From assembly GCA_964459465.1 (NCBI GenBank), contig CAYWLR010000011.1, positions 40,714 to 104,713 on the forward strand: a stretch of DNA of 64,000 nucleotides, in the 5' to 3' direction. A model generated the notes under the pieces. That model made no database searches, was not told the DNA's origin, and saw only the letters and a program-made list of their open reading frames with translations. This DNA comes from CALAMC01 sp964459465 (GTDB taxonomy: Bacteria > Zixibacteria > MSB-5A5 > GN15 > PGXB01). Positions 24,675 through 34,406 of the stretch are shown here, piece by piece. How positions within the stretch are numbered: the stretch's first letter is position 1; each line of letters starts with the position of its first letter. Made by a program: the position numbers and the translations under genes.

Positions 24675-26168
24675 ATGACGTTCAAAAAGATACTGTTTCT
24701 GTTTCTGGGCTTTTTTCTGGCCCTGGTCCTTTTAGAAACTATTGCCATAATAATGGAAAAGGCAATGACTCCGGCGGAGGCTTCAACCGATGACCAACCG
24801 GGATGGCAGGCCGAGTTTTTTCGTCATCGTATGGATTTTCATGAAAGTGATGCGCGGCTTTTGTGGCGGCATCGACCCAATCTCCACAATCCCCTTATTT
24901 TGACCAATTCGGAAGGTCGGTTGGGCCAAGAGATAGCCAAGCCCAAAGGCGCTTCGGAATTCAGAATATTGCTTTTGGGCGATTCCTCGCCGGTCGGACT
25001 GGGCTTGACCCGGCGCAATGAGGCTTTCGGAGAACAGCTTCGCTATCTGCTGAATCAATTTTTCGGCGGCAATCGCAAGGTTGAACTGGTCAATGCCGCC
25101 GTCAGCGGTTACACCAGCGAACAGCTGCGGCGTTTTTTTGAGTTTTGCGGCTGGTCATATGAACCCGATATGGTAATCGTGCATTGCGGCAGTAACGACG
25201 CCTCCATTTCCGGACCGTTAACGGATCGGCAACTGCTTGAAAAACAGGCGGCGGCAGGACTTCGTGAGCTGTTGGGCAAACTGGCCGTTTATCGAATGCT
25301 GAAAGCGGCGTTGTCATCCGGTTCACGGGGTTCATCCGGCGATCCGGGTGTTTTAACGGTTCGGGTAACGCCGGAGCAGTACTATCAGAATCTTCGGGCG
25401 ATCGCGGATATCTGCGGTGATCATGATTGCCCGGTGATTTTTCTCAAACCGCCGGTGGCGCGCCTGTGGCCGGCGGGTCTGCAGTTCAAGATTTTCCGGC
25501 ACATTACCGGAGAGGACGGGCGGCCTATTTTTCCGGAAGCGCTGGCGGAAATTCTGGGACGTGAAATAAAATACTGCCTTAGTCCCGAACAATTGCATCT
25601 TTACGGAAAGGAGATTGATCCGTTCAAAAAAGCCGTGTATGAATCGGCATTCGACTATGGCACATCCGACGTCGAAGATATAAAAAGCCTGCGGGATGCC
25701 CTGAACAATGATGCGAACAATCCGCTTGTGCTTAATAATCTGGCGGTCTCTTTCTGGGAAAACGCTCAATTCGACAGCGCCGACGTGTATTTGCACCGAG
25801 CCCGTGACAGTTATATTCGCAAAGGCGGCGATACCCCCGGCTATGCGGCGATTGCCGCCGGATCGCCATTTTTATTCAATATGGGCGTCAATTATCTTTC
25901 AAAGGGCGATACTAATATGGCCGACATCATGCTGGACTCGGCGCTTCAGGCGGATTATTTTTCGCTGCGTGTCAAGAGGGATTATTGGAAAGCCATCGAT
26001 TCATTGAATGGATCGGACAACGTGGTCATAATCGACCTGCCCGCGATATTCGAAAAAAGCGGGGGCGACAGCCTGTTTGTGGACCATTGTCATCCAACGC
26101 GCGAGGGACACCGACTGATAGCCCAGGCGTTGTTCGACGCCATTCGTGAAAACTTTCTGATGAAATAA
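24675..26168 (+). CDS. Membrane-anchored SGNH/GDSL hydrolase with helical insert
   Basis: A 497-residue protein with one N-terminal membrane helix (ILFLFLGFFLALVLLETIAI). The SGNH esterase core is split: block I LLLGDSSPVGLG with the nucleophile Ser near residue 102, block III VIVHCGSNDAS, and the final block DHCHPTREGHRLIA near residue 470 with the Asp-x-x-His pair. Between them about 150 residues are inserted, including TPR-like helices (LNNLAVSFWENAQFDSADVY, FLFNMGVNYLSKGDTNMADI). It probably works in the periplasm on acylated polysaccharides. It is divergent from the sirtuin operon. Confidence 0.8.
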   Translation: MTFKKILFLFLGFFLALVLLETIAIIMEKAMTPAEASTDDQPGWQAEFFRHRMDFHESDARLLWRHRPNLHNPLILTNSEGRLGQEIAKPKGASEFRILLLGDSSPVGLGLTRRNEAFGEQLRYLLNQFFGGNRKVELVNAAVSGYTSEQLRRFFEFCGWSYEPDMVIVHCGSNDASISGPLTDRQLLEKQAAAGLRELLGKLAVYRMLKAALSSGSRGSSGDPGVLTVRVTPEQYYQNLRAIADICGDHDCPVIFLKPPVARLWPAGLQFKIFRHITGEDGRPIFPEALAEILGREIKYCLSPEQLHLYGKEIDPFKKAVYESAFDYGTSDVEDIKSLRDALNNDANNPLVLNNLAVSFWENAQFDSADVYLHRARDSYIRKGGDTPGYAAIAAGSPFLFNMGVNYLSKGDTNMADIMLDSALQADYFSLRVKRDYWKAIDSLNGSDNVVIIDLPAIFEKSGGDSLFVDHCHPTREGHRLIAQALFDAIRENFLMK

Positions 26169-26170
26169 AT

Positions 26171-28360
26171 TTATTTCATGGCTTCGCGTTGGACGTGAGT
26201 CAGAAATCTGGGCGGCATGGCGGCGGTTTTCCCGGCGAAAAGCAGGATGGTCATTTCAAACGACAGGCCGGCTTTCAAATCGATGGGAACGATTGATACC
26301 AGCGATGTCCCCTGATAAACCTTTTCAAAACCGCCTTCGGACAAAGACACGGTGAATATCGGCGCCTGCCATAATTCCACGTCTTTTTCGAAGGCCAGCG
26401 CCACGGTCAGACCACGCCAGTCGTCGCGCATGATTACGCTCCGACACTCGCTATAACGGCCGACTGAATCAAGATAATTTTCGCTCTTTTTTTCGCCGTT
26501 GAACAGAAGGTATCGGTCGTCGGCGTGCCCGGCCTGAAAATTGAAATTGTTTTCTATGGCCAGACGAAGGTGCGGGATATCTTCATTAAGGGCGGTCAGG
26601 CGGTAGTTGGCCGAGATAACATCCGATTTCGGCGAAAGGAAAAATCTTTTTTCCAGCTGAAGTTTCAGCGGCCGGCCAAAGCGCCAGATATTGCCGTCGC
26701 GCACCAGGGTCAGTGAATTTATATCGGAGCGGGTTGAGTATTGGTATGGTTCGAGGACAAAATCGCCTTCGTCGTGGAATTGCCCGGCGGCGAATCCGGG
26801 CAAATTGGAATCGCCCGACAGGAAATGGTCGACAAAGCAACGGCGGGGATACCAGTCGTTGACCAGCAGTTTATCGAGACCGTCTTCCTTGGTCAAAATT
26901 AAATCATGAATCGAATTGGTTTCACCCGATTCGGCGGGTTTAATGTCGCTGGCTTTGCGGGCCCGGGCCAGTTTGCCATGGTAGCCCTCGATTCGCCGGC
27001 GCAGGGTATCGGTCAGGTTAAAGTCCAGATCATAACTGTCCAATTCGACGAGAGCCCCTCCCCGCGAGGGTTTGAAGAAGGCGGCGAATTTGTCGGTGCG
27101 GGCGATTATTTCATCGTGGCCATCGCAGTCATAATCGGTTAGAATCATATGAACCCGGTCATTGGCGTCAAAAAGCAGTTTTTCGGCTTTGATAAGGTTT
27201 TCAAAAATGGCCTGACGGATATGCGGCAAATATAATCCGCCGAAAACACCGTGCCAGTACGGGCAGTTGCATTGTCCGGCGTAGAGGTATCGGCGGGCCT
27301 CGGAAATGGTTTTTTTATCGGAAGGATGTTCGGCGCAATATTTTTCGAGCAGGCGCGAGACGGTCAGCATGCGTTTGTGCATTTGATTGCTTTCGTCATA
27401 TTTGGCCAGGAAACCGCGCCAGTGGCCGCCGCGGACAAAGCGCCCGAAGCGTTCCAGAAGACCGCCCGCTTTAAGGTGACTTTCGAATTCTTCGTATTCG
27501 ACAAAGGCTCTGGCGGGAAGCGACCAGTGGAGCATTTCGGCGTATGAGGCGGTGGGCAAATAGGCCTGACCCATCGAGACGGTCCGAGCGGCCTCACCCA
27601 GAGTGCACACTTCCAGCCAGTCGGTATTTTGGGATAAAGCTTCAAAGAAATCATCCAGCCAGCCGTCGTCATAGCAATGCTTGTATGTATCCGGCCAGAC
27701 GCCGAATTTTTCGCCGTCATCGGCATAAATGGCCAATCCGTCGGGGTAACGTTCCGCCCGGGCGCGAAGCTCGGCCATGACTTTTTTCACGGTTCCAAAC
27801 GGTATCAGGTAGCGCAGTTTTTTCAGTATCGGTAAAAGCACCAGCGAATATCCCTCATCCTCGGTGACAAAAGCGCCGCGAAGGTCGTCCGGTTCGAAAC
27901 CGGCGTACAGGAAATGAGTATCGTCGATGGGGACGTATTTCACGCCCGCCATATTCAGAATTTTGGGCAATTGCGGTTCCCAGACGCGTTCGGTCAGCCA
28001 GAGTCCCTCGGGTTCGCAGGCGAATTTTGCCCGCAGGTATTCGGTGAGCATGGCAATCTGGCCGGATTTATCGCCGTTGGGAATCGACGGCAGAATCGGT
28101 TCATAAAAACCGCCGGTCATAAGCTCGATCTGGCCGCTTTGCACCAGTTCTCGGACCAGATCCATGTGTTCGGGATGGTGGCGTTCCTGCCAGTCCCAGA
28201 GAATGCCGGATTGATGGAGGGATAGTTTTATAGACGGATATTTGCCGACCAGTTCCAGAAAGGGGCGGTAGGCCTGACGGTGGGCGTCCTCGAACACCGA
28301 ATCGAAATTACCGACCGGTTGATGGTTATGCAGGCCCAGGGCCAGTTTGAATTTTGCCAT
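26171..28360 (-). CDS. GH57 4-alpha-glucanotransferase / alpha-amylase-like
   Basis: A 729-residue enzyme of glycoside hydrolase family 57. Conserved regions are visible: LGLHNHQPVGNF at the N-terminus, GGFYEPILP, the nucleophile Glu in WLTERVWEP (near residue 124), and the acid/base Asp in IYADDGEKFGVWP (near 214). The C-terminal 350 residues match the DUF1925 and DUF1926 beta-rich domains (CNCPYWHGVFGGLYLPH, FLSGDSNLPGF). It would remodel glycogen or maltodextrin by alpha-1,4 transfer. No signal peptide is seen, so it is cytoplasmic. Its start overlaps the upstream MCE gene stop by one base (TAATG). Confidence 0.9.
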   Translation of the reverse strand: MAKFKLALGLHNHQPVGNFDSVFEDAHRQAYRPFLELVGKYPSIKLSLHQSGILWDWQERHHPEHMDLVRELVQSGQIELMTGGFYEPILPSIPNGDKSGQIAMLTEYLRAKFACEPEGLWLTERVWEPQLPKILNMAGVKYVPIDDTHFLYAGFEPDDLRGAFVTEDEGYSLVLLPILKKLRYLIPFGTVKKVMAELRARAERYPDGLAIYADDGEKFGVWPDTYKHCYDDGWLDDFFEALSQNTDWLEVCTLGEAARTVSMGQAYLPTASYAEMLHWSLPARAFVEYEEFESHLKAGGLLERFGRFVRGGHWRGFLAKYDESNQMHKRMLTVSRLLEKYCAEHPSDKKTISEARRYLYAGQCNCPYWHGVFGGLYLPHIRQAIFENLIKAEKLLFDANDRVHMILTDYDCDGHDEIIARTDKFAAFFKPSRGGALVELDSYDLDFNLTDTLRRRIEGYHGKLARARKASDIKPAESGETNSIHDLILTKEDGLDKLLVNDWYPRRCFVDHFLSGDSNLPGFAAGQFHDEGDFVLEPYQYSTRSDINSLTLVRDGNIWRFGRPLKLQLEKRFFLSPKSDVISANYRLTALNEDIPHLRLAIENNFNFQAGHADDRYLLFNGEKKSENYLDSVGRYSECRSVIMRDDWRGLTVALAFEKDVELWQAPIFTVSLSEGGFEKVYQGTSLVSIVPIDLKAGLSFEMTILLFAGKTAAMPPRFLTHVQREAMK

Positions 28361-29262
28361 TAAAACAGCTCCACGGTGAAGTTGATATATTTACGCGGGT
28401 TGGAGCGAATATCTTTAATCAGGTCGTCGATATTGGAGGCGGCCCGCCGCAGGTCATCGTAAAGGCGGCGGTCATCGACCAATAGTTGCAGTGTCCCGTC
28501 GCCGTTTTCGAGGTTGTCGGCGAAAGCGCGAGCGGTGGCGGCCACTTGGGCGAGGTCGGCCACGACCGAATCGATACCGGCGACGGATTTGCTCAAATCG
28601 CCCATGAGAGTATCGATTCTTTTTTCATTGTTTACGGCGATTTTGCGGAAAGCCTGCGAGGCGGTCAGGAAATTCTGGGCGCTCTGGTCAAGTTTATCCC
28701 CGTTTCGTTCCATATAATCGGCCAGCGATTCGGTGACGCGCTCCATGTTGGAAATAGTTCCCGACAGTTTGGTGAGGTTGTCTTCGGAGGCGATAGAGTG
28801 TTTGATCGATAAAACCAGATTACGCAACTCGGTAATCATCTCCCCCATCATCCCCATCACTTCGGGAATGCCGGTATCATAGGAGCCGACAATCGGGTTT
28901 ATCAGGTCCAGGTCGGTTTCGCTTTTGCCGGGAGTGACGGCCAGAAAGCGCTCGCCCATCAAGCCGATATTTTTGACGGTGGCGGTGGCGTCCTCTTTAA
29001 GACGGACATCACTGGAAATAGTAAACTCGACAAGGACCCCCCGTTCGTTAAGAGTCAACTGCTGGACTTTACCTTTACGCAGGCCGGAAATCATGACCGG
29101 GTCGCCTTTGGACAACGAGCCGACTTCATCGAATATGGCGTAAACATCGATGTTTTCCTGCCCATAACGATAGCCCTGGATCCAAAGTACCGTTCCGACG
29201 AAAATAATCAGGCTGGCAATGATAATCAGTCCGACCCGTATTTCTATGTTTTTGGCCGCCAT
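28360..29262 (-). CDS. MlaD/MCE-family lipid-transport substrate-binding protein
   Basis: A 300-residue protein with an N-terminal membrane helix (VGLIIIASLIIFVGTVLWI) followed by the MCE domain: YAIFDEVGSLSKGDPVMISG, GKVQQLTLNERGVLVEF and NIGLMGERFLAVTPG. The rest is a long helical, coiled-coil tail. Family members form rings in the periplasm that carry phospholipids between membranes, together with an MlaE permease and MlaF ATPase, neither of which is in this window. It sits between rsgA and the GH57 gene in the same direction. Confidence 0.87.
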   Translation of the reverse strand: MAAKNIEIRVGLIIIASLIIFVGTVLWIQGYRYGQENIDVYAIFDEVGSLSKGDPVMISGLRKGKVQQLTLNERGVLVEFTISSDVRLKEDATATVKNIGLMGERFLAVTPGKSETDLDLINPIVGSYDTGIPEVMGMMGEMITELRNLVLSIKHSIASEDNLTKLSGTISNMERVTESLADYMERNGDKLDQSAQNFLTASQAFRKIAVNNEKRIDTLMGDLSKSVAGIDSVVADLAQVAATARAFADNLENGDGTLQLLVDDRRLYDDLRRAASNIDDLIKDIRSNPRKYINFTVELF

Positions 29263-29347
29263 AAAATTGCTCTCTGTTCAATTATTCGACAATATTATCC
29301 AACAATTTATCTTCCCGACAGATTTAAACAACCGAGAAAGTGATTTG

Positions 29348-30244
29348 TTAGAGAGAATTGTAAATTGAAACGTAACTATCGTAGCGGAAGCGGAATATTT
29401 TTCCGTTTTTGACCGCCTCTTTGACGGCGCAATCCGGTTCGGGGATATGGCTGCATCGGGTGAAACGGCAATGCTCCTCGAATTCCGAGAATTCCGGGTA
29501 AAAGCCAGCGACGTCATCTTTTTCGACTTCCCACAATCCGAGAACTTTGAGACCGGGTGTATCGACGACATAGCCGCCTTTAGGCAATTCATAGAGTTGG
29601 ACGGAGGTCGTGGTATGGACGCCCTTGTCGGTCGATTCTGAAATATCGGCTACGCGAATATTGACACCGGGCAACAGCCGATTAAGGATGGTCGATTTGC
29701 CGACGCCGCTATGTCCGGCAAATATGGTTATATGTCCGGCGAGCGTCTTCTCCAGCAGGTCCATATCGCGATCGCCGGCGGCGGAAATAATATGAATTGG
29801 TATCTTCAGCGAATTATAACCGGCGATGAGTTCATCAAGAATTTCGGGACGCCCCAAGTCGCATTTATTAATAATAATCAGCGGTTGCAGATTGCCCAGA
29901 CTGGCCGCGATCAGAAAGCGGTCGATAAGACCGGGTTTTAGTTCCGGGCTTTTAACCGAGGCGACAATGGCCAGCTGGTCGAGATTGGCCGCGATAATCT
30001 GTTTTTTTTGGGCCGAGCCTTTGGCCGGCCTGAAAAACATCGACCGACGTGGTTCGACCTCGCGGATCATGCCCGTGGTTTTATCGGAAATATCAATTTT
30101 GACGTGGTCGCCGACAGCCACTGGAGTGGCAGCGTCGGCCGCGCGTTTAACCCGGCCGCGAATTTCGCATTCGTATTCGGTGTTATCCGCTCTGACGATG
30201 AAATATTTTCCGAGAGCCCTGACGACAATACCGGATTGGATCAT
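29348..30244 (-). CDS. rsgA: Ribosome small-subunit-dependent GTPase A
   Basis: A circularly permuted GTPase that assists 30S maturation. The 298 residues hold an OB-fold N-terminus (GKYFIVRADNTEYECEIRGR), the permuted G4 motif INKCDL, then G1 AGHSGVGKSTILN near residue 176, G3 VDTPGL, and the C-terminal zinc knuckle CRFTRCSHIPEPDCAV. All elements are intact and the length is typical. The upstream neighbour is a small charged protein 15 bases away; the MCE gene follows after 85 bases. Confidence 0.95.
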   Translation of the reverse strand: MIQSGIVVRALGKYFIVRADNTEYECEIRGRVKRAADAATPVAVGDHVKIDISDKTTGMIREVEPRRSMFFRPAKGSAQKKQIIAANLDQLAIVASVKSPELKPGLIDRFLIAASLGNLQPLIIINKCDLGRPEILDELIAGYNSLKIPIHIISAAGDRDMDLLEKTLAGHITIFAGHSGVGKSTILNRLLPGVNIRVADISESTDKGVHTTTSVQLYELPKGGYVVDTPGLKVLGLWEVEKDDVAGFYPEFSEFEEHCRFTRCSHIPEPDCAVKEAVKNGKIFRFRYDSYVSIYNSL

Positions 30245-30259
30245 GCCGTCAGATCCTTG

Positions 30260-30463
30260 TTACTCCTCATCCTGAACAAATTCCTGATTCTGTTCCTCCT
30301 CCTCGTCTTCAATCAGATCGCGCCAGTCGGTTTTGCCGCCTTTTTTGCCGACGACAATATTGCCTTTGTCCGGTTTCTGGCGATATTGTTTTTTGTCTCG
30401 AAATCCTTTGTCACTTTCATCAAATTCATAATGCTTTTTGGATTTCTTGCGTTTCTTAAGCAC
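30260..30463 (-). CDS. Small highly charged protein
   Basis: A 67-residue protein with a Lys/Arg-rich first half (LKKRKKSKKHYEF) and an acidic end (DLIEDEEEEQNQEF). It should be mostly disordered. The start is a GTG at 30463 with GGAGG about ten bases upstream. It is the first gene of the rsgA operon and diverges from secA. A nucleic-acid- or ribosome-associated role is suggested by charge and by the rsgA link only; I do not recognise the family. Confidence 0.55.
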   Translation of the reverse strand: MLKKRKKSKKHYEFDESDKGFRDKKQYRQKPDKGNIVVGKKGGKTDWRDLIEDEEEEQNQEFVQDEE

Positions 30464-30731
30464 CTGAATTAAGCCTCCTGATGATTATGTATAGGTGAAA
30501 TAGTCCCGATAAGGTGAGCCTTCAATAATTATTCAACTCATGCCAGCGGCCCCTGGCCGTTTTTGGAAATTTCTACCCTTTCAAATAATTTTCGGAACTT
30601 CGCGCTATAAATCTACACGGGAGATGAATTTTCCGCAACAAAATTATAAACCGGCGTTATAAAAACTATACGGTTGAAAGCGGCTCTATAATCATATATA
30701 TTTCCGCATACCATTGGGAAAGGACCGGGTA

Positions 30732-33686
30732 ATGAAAAACCTGATAACGAAGATTTTCGGCACCAAACACGAACGCGATATCAAAAAAATCCAGCCCCTT
30801 GTGGCTGAAATAAATAGAATTTTTGCGGGCCTGGCTTCTCTCTCCGACGACCAGCTTCGGGCCAAAACCGACGAGTTTAAAAACCGGCTGGCCGAGGGCG
30901 AAACTCTTGACGATATCCTCCCCGAAGCCTTTGCGGTTGTCAAGGAAACCTGCCGCCGCCTGGTCGGGCAATCATGGGACGTCTGCGGCATCGAGATGGA
31001 GTGGCAAATGGTTCCCTATGACGTCCAGCTTCTGGGCGGAATTGTTCTGCACCAGGGCAAGATTGCCGAAATGGCCACCGGTGAGGGCAAGACTCTGGTC
31101 GCGACGCTGCCGTTGTATCTCAACGCCCTGACCGGCAAAGGGGCTCATCTGGTAACGGTCAACGACTACCTTGCCCGCCGCGACTCCGAATGGATGGGTC
31201 GGATATTCAAGTTTCTGGGGCTGACGGTCGGCGTTATCCAGCACGATATGGACAGCCCCCAGCGGCGGGAGATGTACAACTGCGACATCACCTACGGCAC
31301 CAACAACGAATTCGGGTTCGATTATTTGCGCGATAATATGGCCCCGACGGCATCAGAGCGGGTTCAGCGCGGATTCAACTATGCCATCGTGGACGAGGTT
31401 GACTCCGTTTTAATCGACGAGGCGCGCACGCCACTCATCATATCCGGCCAGGTCGAGAGCACTATCCACAAGCGCTACGAAGAAATGCAGCCGACGGTCA
31501 GCATGCTGGTCCGCAAGCAAACCATGTTGATCAACGATAAACTGGCTAAGGCGGAAAAAATTCTCAATTCGGAAGGCGGCAACAGTTATGAGGCCGGGGA
31601 ACTGCTTCTGGCGGTCAGCCGCGGGGCGCCCAAAAACAAAAAATATTTGAAACTGTCCAAAGAGCCGGGCGTCATGTCGCTGATTCAATCGGTCGAATCC
31701 GATTATTTACGCGACAAGAAGCTGCATGAAATCGATGAGACTTTGTACTATGTCATAAACGAGCGTGAAAATTCGATCAATCTGACCGACAATGGCCGCG
31801 CCCAATTTTCCAAAGAGGAGCAGGAATTGTTCGAGATTCCGGACATCTCCACAACCCTTTCGGAAATCGAAGGCGATGAATCGCTGTCGCCGGAAGAAAA
31901 GACCAAAAAAGTCGATGAAATCTACCGCCTGCACTCGGAACGCTCGGAGAAGGTTCATTCCATCAGCCAATTGCTCAAAGCCTACGTGCTGTTCGAAAAG
32001 GACGTGGAATATGTGGTGCAGGACGGCAAAATTTTAATCGTTGATGAATTCACCGGCCGTCTCATGCCGGGACGGCGCTACTCCGACGGATTGCATCAGG
32101 CTATCGAAGCCAAGGAAAAGGTCAAAATCGAGGGTGAATCACAGACGCTGGCGACGATTACGCTCCAAAATTATTTCCGCATGTATGAAAAGCTGGCCGG
32201 GATGACGGGTACCGCCGAAACCGAAGCCCAGGAATTCTGGGATATATACAAGCTTGACGTGGTCTGTATTCCGACCAACGAGCCGGTCTATCGGACGGAC
32301 CACGAGGATGTCATATATCGCACCCGCCGGGAGAAATACAACGCCATTATCGATGAAATAACCGACTGCCACAAGCGGGGGCAGCCGGTTCTGGTCGGCA
32401 CGGTATCGGTTGAAGTTTCGGAGACGTTGTCGCGCATGCTCAAGCGCGTCGGGGTTCCGCACAGCGTCCTGAACGCCAAGTTTCATCAGCAGGAAGCTGA
32501 AATCGTGGCCCGGGCCGGACACAAGGGCACGGTCACCATCGCCACCAACATGGCCGGGCGCGGCACCGACATCAAACTGGGGCCGGGCGTGGTCGAACTG
32601 GGCGGTCTGCATATTACCGGCACGGAGCGGCATGAATCGCGGCGTATCGACCGTCAGTTGCGCGGTCGCGCCGGTCGTCAGGGCGATCCGGGTTCCTCAC
32701 GCTTTTTCTTATCGCTCGAAGACAACCTGATGCGCATGTTCGGTTCCGACCGCATCGCCAAAATCATGGACAGCATGGGCGTCAAGGAAGGCGAGGTTAT
32801 CACCCACAGAATGGTCACAAAAGCAATCGAAAGGGCGCAAAAACGGGTCGAGGCGCAAAACTTCTCCATTCGTAAACATACTCTTGAATACGACAACGTC
32901 ATGAATTCCCAGCGCGAAGTCATTTATGACCGGCGTCTGGCGGCTCTGGAAAAGGAATCCATAAAGGATGAGATTCTGGAGTTGATCGAATCTGTCCTCG
33001 ATTCACTGATACAGCAGTCCTGCCCGCCCAAGGAGTATCCCGAAAACTGGGACTGGGACACACTCAAATCGGAACTGCGGCGGATATACCTGCTCGATTT
33101 CAGAATCAAGGACGAGGAGATTCCGGGCCTGACGCAGGAAAGCCTGCTGGAGAAGCTCAAAAACGCCGTGATGGCATATTATAATCATAAAGAGCAGTTG
33201 TACGGCGAGGAGATCATGCGCAAGCTGGAGAAGTTCGCGGTCCTGCACACCATCGACAAACACTGGCGTGACCATATGTACGAGATGGATCAGCTCAAAA
33301 CCGGCATCGGCCTGCGAGCGTATGGCCAGCGCGACCCGCTCATCGAGTATAAGAAAGAATCCTACCGTATGTTTGCGGAAATGATCGAAAACGTGGACCG
33401 TGATGCGGTGGCGATGGTGTACAAGCTGCAGGTCAATATTCCCGACGCGGAGCTGGCCGAGCGGCGCCGCCGGATGCAACCGGCGATGGTGGCGTCGCAT
33501 CAGGATGCCACCGGGTTGGGTTTGTCCGGGTCGCCGGTGGTGGAAGAACCCAATCCGACGATGGAGGCGGCACGGCGCGGCAAAGCCCAGCCGATTCGCA
33601 GGGAAACGCCCAAAGTGGGCCGCAATGACCCCTGCCCCTGCGGCAGCGGGAAAAAGTACAAGAAGTGCTGCGGGCAGAATTTATGA
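30732..33686 (+). CDS. secA: Protein translocase ATPase
   Basis: The motor that pushes preproteins through SecYEG. Start ATG 30732 has AAAGGA seven bases upstream; a start six codons earlier lacks a site. The 984 residues carry Walker A in MATGEGKTLVA (near 114-121), DEVDSVLIDEARTPLI (near 220), the preprotein crosslinking domain with an extended charged insert, GTVSVEVSETLS, NMAGRGTDIKLG, and RQLRGRAGRQGDPG. The C-terminal CPCGSGKKYKKCCG binds zinc and contacts SecB or ribosomes. It is longer than the E. coli protein (about 901) because of the insert, as in Bacteroidetes-like SecA. Confidence 0.97.
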   Translation: MKNLITKIFGTKHERDIKKIQPLVAEINRIFAGLASLSDDQLRAKTDEFKNRLAEGETLDDILPEAFAVVKETCRRLVGQSWDVCGIEMEWQMVPYDVQLLGGIVLHQGKIAEMATGEGKTLVATLPLYLNALTGKGAHLVTVNDYLARRDSEWMGRIFKFLGLTVGVIQHDMDSPQRREMYNCDITYGTNNEFGFDYLRDNMAPTASERVQRGFNYAIVDEVDSVLIDEARTPLIISGQVESTIHKRYEEMQPTVSMLVRKQTMLINDKLAKAEKILNSEGGNSYEAGELLLAVSRGAPKNKKYLKLSKEPGVMSLIQSVESDYLRDKKLHEIDETLYYVINERENSINLTDNGRAQFSKEEQELFEIPDISTTLSEIEGDESLSPEEKTKKVDEIYRLHSERSEKVHSISQLLKAYVLFEKDVEYVVQDGKILIVDEFTGRLMPGRRYSDGLHQAIEAKEKVKIEGESQTLATITLQNYFRMYEKLAGMTGTAETEAQEFWDIYKLDVVCIPTNEPVYRTDHEDVIYRTRREKYNAIIDEITDCHKRGQPVLVGTVSVEVSETLSRMLKRVGVPHSVLNAKFHQQEAEIVARAGHKGTVTIATNMAGRGTDIKLGPGVVELGGLHITGTERHESRRIDRQLRGRAGRQGDPGSSRFFLSLEDNLMRMFGSDRIAKIMDSMGVKEGEVITHRMVTKAIERAQKRVEAQNFSIRKHTLEYDNVMNSQREVIYDRRLAALEKESIKDEILELIESVLDSLIQQSCPPKEYPENWDWDTLKSELRRIYLLDFRIKDEEIPGLTQESLLEKLKNAVMAYYNHKEQLYGEEIMRKLEKFAVLHTIDKHWRDHMYEMDQLKTGIGLRAYGQRDPLIEYKKESYRMFAEMIENVDRDAVAMVYKLQVNIPDAELAERRRRMQPAMVASHQDATGLGLSGSPVVEEPNPTMEAARRGKAQPIRRETPKVGRNDPCPCGSGKKYKKCCGQNL

Positions 33687-33704
33687 AGAGCTAATTAAGA
33701 CCTG

Positions 33705-34373
33705 ATGTTTCACACCGTGTTTTTCGACGTCGGCGGAACGCTAATCGCCGGCGAATCATCGCTTAAAGTCATCGCCCGCGAGATGGATGGCTCGCGCGAG
33801 GGCGAAATTTTCCGTTATCTGGTCGATGAATTCATGAAAATTTATCTTGACCGCTCGCCCCGGCGTTTTTACTCAATCAAGGAACTTCTGGCCCTGACGG
33901 CCAAGATGGCGGCCGAGCATTTCCAAACTTCCGATATCAGCGGCCGGGCGGTGGAAATTTACCGGAGGAATCATTTCGACAATGACTATATTTTTGACGA
34001 TACCCTTCCCACCCTGAACAAATTGCGTTCTGATAACGTAAAGATAATATTGATAAGCGACGCCGATGCTGACGTCCTTCTGGAGCAGCTGGAATTATAC
34101 GGTTTGATGAGATATTTTGAGGCGACTATTATTTCCAACATGGTTCAGGCTTACAAACCGTCGGATAAAACGGTCGCGGAGGCGTTGAAACACTGCCGGG
34201 AGCCGAAAGACGGCATCCTGCTGGTGGGCGATACGGAAGTGGATATGCAGACGGCCCGAAAAATGAAAATAAAATCGGCTTTGATTAACCGAAACGGCCA
34301 TTTCAAACATGAAGCCGACTATTATATCAAAAATCTTTCAGAGATATTCCAGCTTAAAGAAAACAATAATTGA
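33705..34373 (+). CDS. HAD-family hydrolase
   Basis: A 222-residue phosphatase-type protein. Motif I FFDVGGTL provides the two Asp/Gly positions near residues 7-13 (the second Asp is replaced by Gly), motif II is ILISDADADV, motif III a Lys in YKPSDKTVAEALKHC, and motif IV VGDTEVDMQTARKMKIKSAL. A helical cap lies between motifs I and II. The missing second Asp of DxDxT/V is seen in some phosphatases and may lower activity. The substrate is unknown. It follows secA by 18 bases, with a weak ribosome site. Confidence 0.8.
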   Translation: MFHTVFFDVGGTLIAGESSLKVIAREMDGSREGEIFRYLVDEFMKIYLDRSPRRFYSIKELLALTAKMAAEHFQTSDISGRAVEIYRRNHFDNDYIFDDTLPTLNKLRSDNVKIILISDADADVLLEQLELYGLMRYFEATIISNMVQAYKPSDKTVAEALKHCREPKDGILLVGDTEVDMQTARKMKIKSALINRNGHFKHEADYYIKNLSEIFQLKENNN

Positions 34374-34406
34374 CAATAACTATCAGTTTTAATTTCAGGG
34401 AGTAAT

